A stretch of 64,000 nucleotides of DNA from Magicicada septendecula. Taxonomy: Eukaryota; Arthropoda; Insecta; Hemiptera; Cicadidae. The stretch's first letter is position 1, and every line of letters starts with the position of its first letter. The stretch is from assembly GCA_034769895.1 (NCBI GenBank), contig CM068373.1:283807379-283871378 (forward strand). Direction: 5' to 3'. The position numbers and the translations under genes are program-made. The notes under the pieces are model-generated. The model saw only the letters and a program-made list of their open reading frames with translations. It had not been told where the DNA came from and searched no databases. Positions 13,901 to 19,900 of this stretch are shown one piece after another.

Positions 13901-16900
13901 TATTATTATTATTATTTAATAATATATATATAATTTATTATTTATAAACTCTTTACCTCAAGATGTTTTATTCTCTTATTTGGTACATGTTTCGGGAAGT
14001 GTTCTCATGATGGCTGAGGATGGGGACAACAATACGCTTCCCGAAACATGTACCAAGTAAGAGAACAAAACATCTTGAGGTAAAGAATTTATAAATAGTA
14101 AATAAATTATATATGCATCAAGAAACAGACTGTAGCAAGAAATGTTTAAAATATAATTAATTAATAACAACGGACACGTCATGGACAACAAAATCCAGGA
14201 ACTTTTTTAGTGATAGTGTTAAAGACACTTGTAAGTTTCAGTAGTTGTTAAATATATTCTTACTTACAACCTATTAAAGTATTTTAATTATTAACTCAAC
14301 TATGGGGGGAGGGGCAGCAAGTAACTCAACAAAGACAAAACTGCAGCGTTCCTAGAACACGTTATTTAAGACAGTGGTCAATGCTCGCTTACGTCAGTGC
14401 CAAATTACGTCGCACAGAAGGTGCAGTACCGTCGTGAAGTGACGGTAAAATATATATATATTTTTTTTTATTCATTCCAACTTCAGATACATTGATTTCG
14501 CATAAGAGACTCTACAAAAAAGATAGAAATTAAAGATACAATAAACAAAATACTGATATCACCCTCTTTTAATATTTTTTTTTTAAATTAGAGTAGAAGA
14601 GAAGCAAATTTTTTAGCGTGGCCAGTAGCAGTGGTATTCCCATAAGGAATACATTACCCTACCTCAGTCATTATAGCTGAACGTGCAAAAGCGTATGGAA
14701 TTCTACTTTGGGCACTCCGCCAATCCGTTTCCAAACTTCAAACAACGTTTTCCACGTTGTTCCAAACTTCCGATCAGTAAGTACTCACACTCTCTTATTT
14801 GTGTGCTTTGACACGCCTCGTTCCGTAGTGCAACATTCGACAACTCACTTTTCTTTTTGCAGCATGTATTGTCTATCTCATCGCTATTCTATCCTTGTTT
14901 AATTAAAGTGGTATTGAAAAAATTACACATGTTCATAAACTCTTTTCAGTTCCTCTCCATTTTGTAACTTATTCAACATCTTTTGCTAACCATCAGCTGT
15001 TCCCATTTAGTCTTATATGCCGTGGAAGACAATTAGTAAACAGTAATTATTATTATTCCGGCTGTACAATGTTTACACATTTTTCGGAACCAAAGATTAC
15101 AGAAGTCATTGAATTCTCATTTACCTTTATTGAACCCATCCGGCTGCAATCTATTTGGTTTTTTAACATTTTCTTTTTTCCAATGAATGGGGCCCATTGT
15201 ATTAACCCCCAACCTAGAGGATCCTTCCTGAGGATCCCCCAAGGTTTACTTCCTTTAACCTTTGATAAACCAATATCCAACTACAAGGCAGCAGCTGCTA
15301 GTTTTGGTCCGGTCCGGGTATTTTATTTCCCCGGTACCCACCATATCTGGTGAGCATACCTGGGGAGGCGCCCGATGGGAGACTAGCGACCCCACACGAG
15401 AGTAGACATTAATAAGACAGTAATAAAGTCTATTTAGTACTAAATACTGTAATAAAGTGAGTCATGGCTACCTTCACACAGAGACACAGGGAAGGTTACA
15501 TCAGCAAAAATTAAATTTCTCAGGTTGGTCAAAGGTGCACGTTACGAGACAGAATAAGTAATGCACAGATAAGGAGAGAATTACAAATTTTTAAATTACA
15601 GAACAGAATTACGGAATACACGGCCAACTGGTGTAAGCACTTGGGAAGAGTGGACTTCCCAAACTTGCCTTGAATTATAAACCCACAGAGTATCGTAGCG
15701 TAGGGCGTCCGAGGATGATGGTTTCCGGAACAGACAGTTCAGCCTAAGCCGTGAAGTGGAGATAAGATAAGATAATAAAGTCTAGCACTCCCCGTATCAG
15801 ACTGGGAATCGCCTAGCACGTCCCGATAGGCGGACTCTTCGTCACGCATTAAAACAACTGTCTTAACAAACAGCTCAAAATTAAATGTTTAATTAAGAAA
15901 GTTGTGTTAGTGGTTATAATCACAAACAGAATTATCACTGTTGCACACCACTATAGAAAAATTATTCCGATTAGCGCTTTGAAGCTTCACAGCTCATCGT
16001 CAGATCGGAAGTAACAATAATAGGACAAACAACTTTTTTATACCCTCACATGGCCTACCGCCCGTACACATTTTCGTAAACAAGCTATAATTTTGTACAT
16101 TCTATTCACACTATTATTCTTTTCACATTATTGAAAAGAATCTACACACGCACGCACGCACACGCGCACGCGCGCACACACAGAATGTACTAAAGAGATA
16201 TGTAACTGTACAGACATGGGTGACTGAACTCAGTAGTTAATAATACCCAGAAAGGACATTTAACATATATCTTGTTTACGAAAATTGTATGGGCCGTAGG
16301 GCAAGTAGGAGTATGAAGAAGCTGTTTGTCCTATTATTGTTATTTCCGAACTGACGATGAGCTGTGAAGTTTGAAAGTGGTAATCGGAATAATTTTTATA
16401 TAGTGGTGTGCAACAATGATAATTCAGTTTCAAAATTAAATGATTTTTGCCAAAACCAGTGTCTGAATGTTTGTTATCAAGGATTTGGCCAACAAACTGA
16501 ACAACGACAACAATGGTGCTAAAGTCTACCCAATAAAAGGTGACGTGCGCAAAGAAGATGACGTCATTTCCGCGTTCCAATGGGTTGAAGAACACCTGGG
16601 ACCCGTTCATATACTGGTTAACAATGCTGGAACTGTTACCGCGGACTCATTAACAGGTGAGAAGCCACTACGCTAGTCAACAAACTAAACCTATGTTCTT
16701 TCTTTTTTTGTCGTTTTTAACAGTTTAAAGAATTAACGAATTTGCGACTAATTTAAAAACTAATTATTATTTTTAATGACTCATTAAACTGAAGCAACGT
16801 AAGATATATTTTTATTTTCTTTTGCAGTGTAGTTTTCTTTCAGTACGTTGTGATGTATATTCTTGGATTTTGTTGTCCATAACGTGCCCGAGTATCGCGA

Positions 16901-19900
16901 AGAATTTATAAACACAATCCGACGCGAAATACAAGTGTTTTGGACAAAAATTTGTTACATTCTGAGCGATTCAGCTTGTAACTGTCAAAAAAAACATTCA
17001 CAAACAGGTAAACAAACTTGATTTCCCTGGCATTTACAAACTCAACTACTCAGAATGTAACAAGTTTTACATAGGTCAGACAGGGACGCAGCTCCAAAAA
17101 CAAAGGTACACATAAAAGCATTACACTCCACCACCGAATCCACCTTTTCAAACCATCTGATCGAAGCAGACCACAAACATCAACAACGTGGAAATTGTAC
17201 GCGTACACAAATATCGGTATGGAGAGCCATACATGACTTAGAACCATGTTCTAAGATTTATATATAAAATCATTTTCGAAATGAAATATTTCCATAGAAA
17301 CTACTTCTTTCTTCAGCCTTAACCACAGTACTGTGGTCACTAACGTATACCACCTCACGTTAACGCACTCGATTTTCACTGATGATGGCGGTCGATGGCA
17401 CTGCCGAAACGTCTGGTTTTGCAGAAAAGATTGGACCACGGCCAAACAGCCTGGAAAGGAATTTTAACAACAAACTACTTCTTTGTTGCCGATAACGTAG
17501 TACACATATAAATAAATTATCCCCTCCCCTTCAACTACCCTTTTCATTATAGATATTTCATCTACCTTTCTACAGTGGATTATTATGACCTTCTTTTCAG
17601 GATACTTCATTTATCAAAATTAAGTACTTCACTCTTGTTAAAACATAAAACGTTGCAGGTAAACTACCCCTTTCCCTTAACAGATCTTCACCAAAATCAA
17701 TAGGCCTTGAGTCCTCTACATCTCAGGTACGGTACATATGCAAAAACTTATTTGATTCTGTTTGAATTTGCGGCAGATATCGTTTGCCGCAACAAAATTC
17801 TACACACAGACACTTTTCGGAAAATGAGTTTTCTTCATGTTTTGTGGGTAGTACAATCAGAATCAGCCCTTATCTCCAACAAGATTTTTTCGCGATCACC
17901 ATACTTTCATTTCCTTATGGAACACGGAAGTAAAAAGGCCAAAAACTGGACACTCTCGAACAACTGAACTTATATAAACACATGGAAACTCATGGAAACA
18001 ACGTCTTATAATAACAGACGTATTTTAAATCGCACATACTATTTGAACATACTACACAACAACGATCTTTCACAAACTACGGCGCCATCTCTGAGAACAA
18101 AACGGGCAGCGCTCCTAGCGGCAGACTCTGATGAAACTCGCAATGAGCAAAACGTAGTTAAGGCAGCAGGGTAAAAATGTTTTTAAGTTTTTACCTAAAA
18201 CACTTATGATAATGTGATGTATTTATAATATACACACCTTACTAATGGTACCTATAATCTCAATCTTCTATTGTACTGTATTCATTGATCATAGCCTATA
18301 GATACCACACAAATGATTTATAATAAAGTTTTTCAAATTACTCACATTCTTAATTTCTATCGATTACGCTCATAGACCATCGTCCGGATATTTACAGTAT
18401 GCACTCGCGGTTACGATATTGCGAAACAGTTTGATATTGAACTGTTTCCCAATATTGTAACCGCGAGTGCATAGTGTAAATACCCTGACGATGGTCTATG
18501 ACCGAAATCGATAGAAATTAAGAATGTGAGTATTTTGAAACTTTATTATAAATTATATTGTTACGACGGTCTCACTGAGCGTCGTATGTTACAGTGGAAA
18601 ACAAAATACAAGACACCAATTAAGTCTCTAATCACCTGCTTTAATTAATCACAATTCACAGTTTGTAATCAACAAGTTATTCATCAAGATTATACTCGTA
18701 CAATAATTCAAGTTAATCTGTCCACACAAATAATAATGTCAAAGAATTCCACACTATAATCACTTTTCACTAATACACCACTTGAGACGTACTGTGTAAA
18801 TCGTCCGACAATAACCGAAAACCAAGCGGCAAGTATGGGCTATTTATAGTCTGCAGGGTTCCATAATATGCGTCCTTAACAAGCAATCGAAAATTCTAGA
18901 TGATATTTCAGCGCAGCCTTAGCAGCAACACACACCGGCAGGGCCAGTCGAGAAGCTTGTAGAACGACACCATCGAACGCACGAGAACATTCCTCATTAC
19001 GTAACACTGCCTCGCATGGTAAGTGTCACGTACGCACACACACATTACAGCTGGGCTCTGCTGGGATAGCCGAGAGACACGTAGAACGTTCTGTAATGGA
19101 GTAACAATATGTATGGTATCTTTAGGCTATGAACAATGAATAGACTACAATAGAAGACTAAAATACTTGTGTTCTACGTTAGAATAGTGTTACAAGTTCT
19201 TTGTATTGAAAAGTTATTCGTCAGGATGCTTTAGACAAACAATATTCAGCCATACCACCTCTGGTATCTTCACACTGTTTTCACCCTAAGATTATTAAAA
19301 AATAAAGTCATTATTGAAAAATAACAAATTTTATGCGTTTTTTGTTATTTTTTTACTTATAATACCGAATACTGGTGTCTGTAATGGGTTGTTATATTTA
19401 CATATGATGTGCAGATGGCAGGACGGAAGGTTGGAGACTGGTCATGGACACAAACGTGATGGGGCTCTCGATGTGCACCAGGGAAGCCGTCACGTCTATG
19501 GAGAGACACGGATTCAACGAAGGACACATTTTCAATATAAACAGGTACTAATTTAAACTATCATTAATGAGTACTTGAAAATTTGCCACTCAATTGGCAA
19601 CTCTGACTCCAATAAGGTTACTTAAAATCCCGTTCTTTATAGTATTGAATATTTGTTTTTAAACAGTAAACGTGAGTGCGTTAGAATATAATTTACTTAT
19701 CTCCGGGGTATTAGGACATTGTCCGCTCCTATTGTTACTTATAGACGTTTCGGCCTCTTTTCTGGAGGCCATCTTCAATGTGTGAATGATTCGGAATGTG
19801 ACACTGTCTTCGCCAATGAACGACAGTACTGTTGCAAAAGATTCTGTGGTACTGTGGCCAATCTGTTGCTACATTGCTGTGGTTAACTGGCGAAGACCGT

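Larger units (their letters stand above)
18240..19165. mobile_element. Palindromic element split by a solo LTR
   Basis: The arms are inverted around about 18440: ttcttaatttctatcgatta / tcgatagaaattaagaa and tgcactcgcggttac / gtaaccgcgagtgca. The palindrome continues beyond the LTR at 18559-19106: the left cattgatcatagcctatagatacc pairs with the right ggtatctttaggctatgaacaatg at about 19115-19138. So the LTR landed inside an existing palindrome. A hammerhead-like core lies in the right arm. Confidence 0.72.

Noticed and set aside
16260-16610. Minus-strand 116-codon ORF over exon 2
   Set aside because: Shadow of the palindromic element and of the SDR exon on the other strand.
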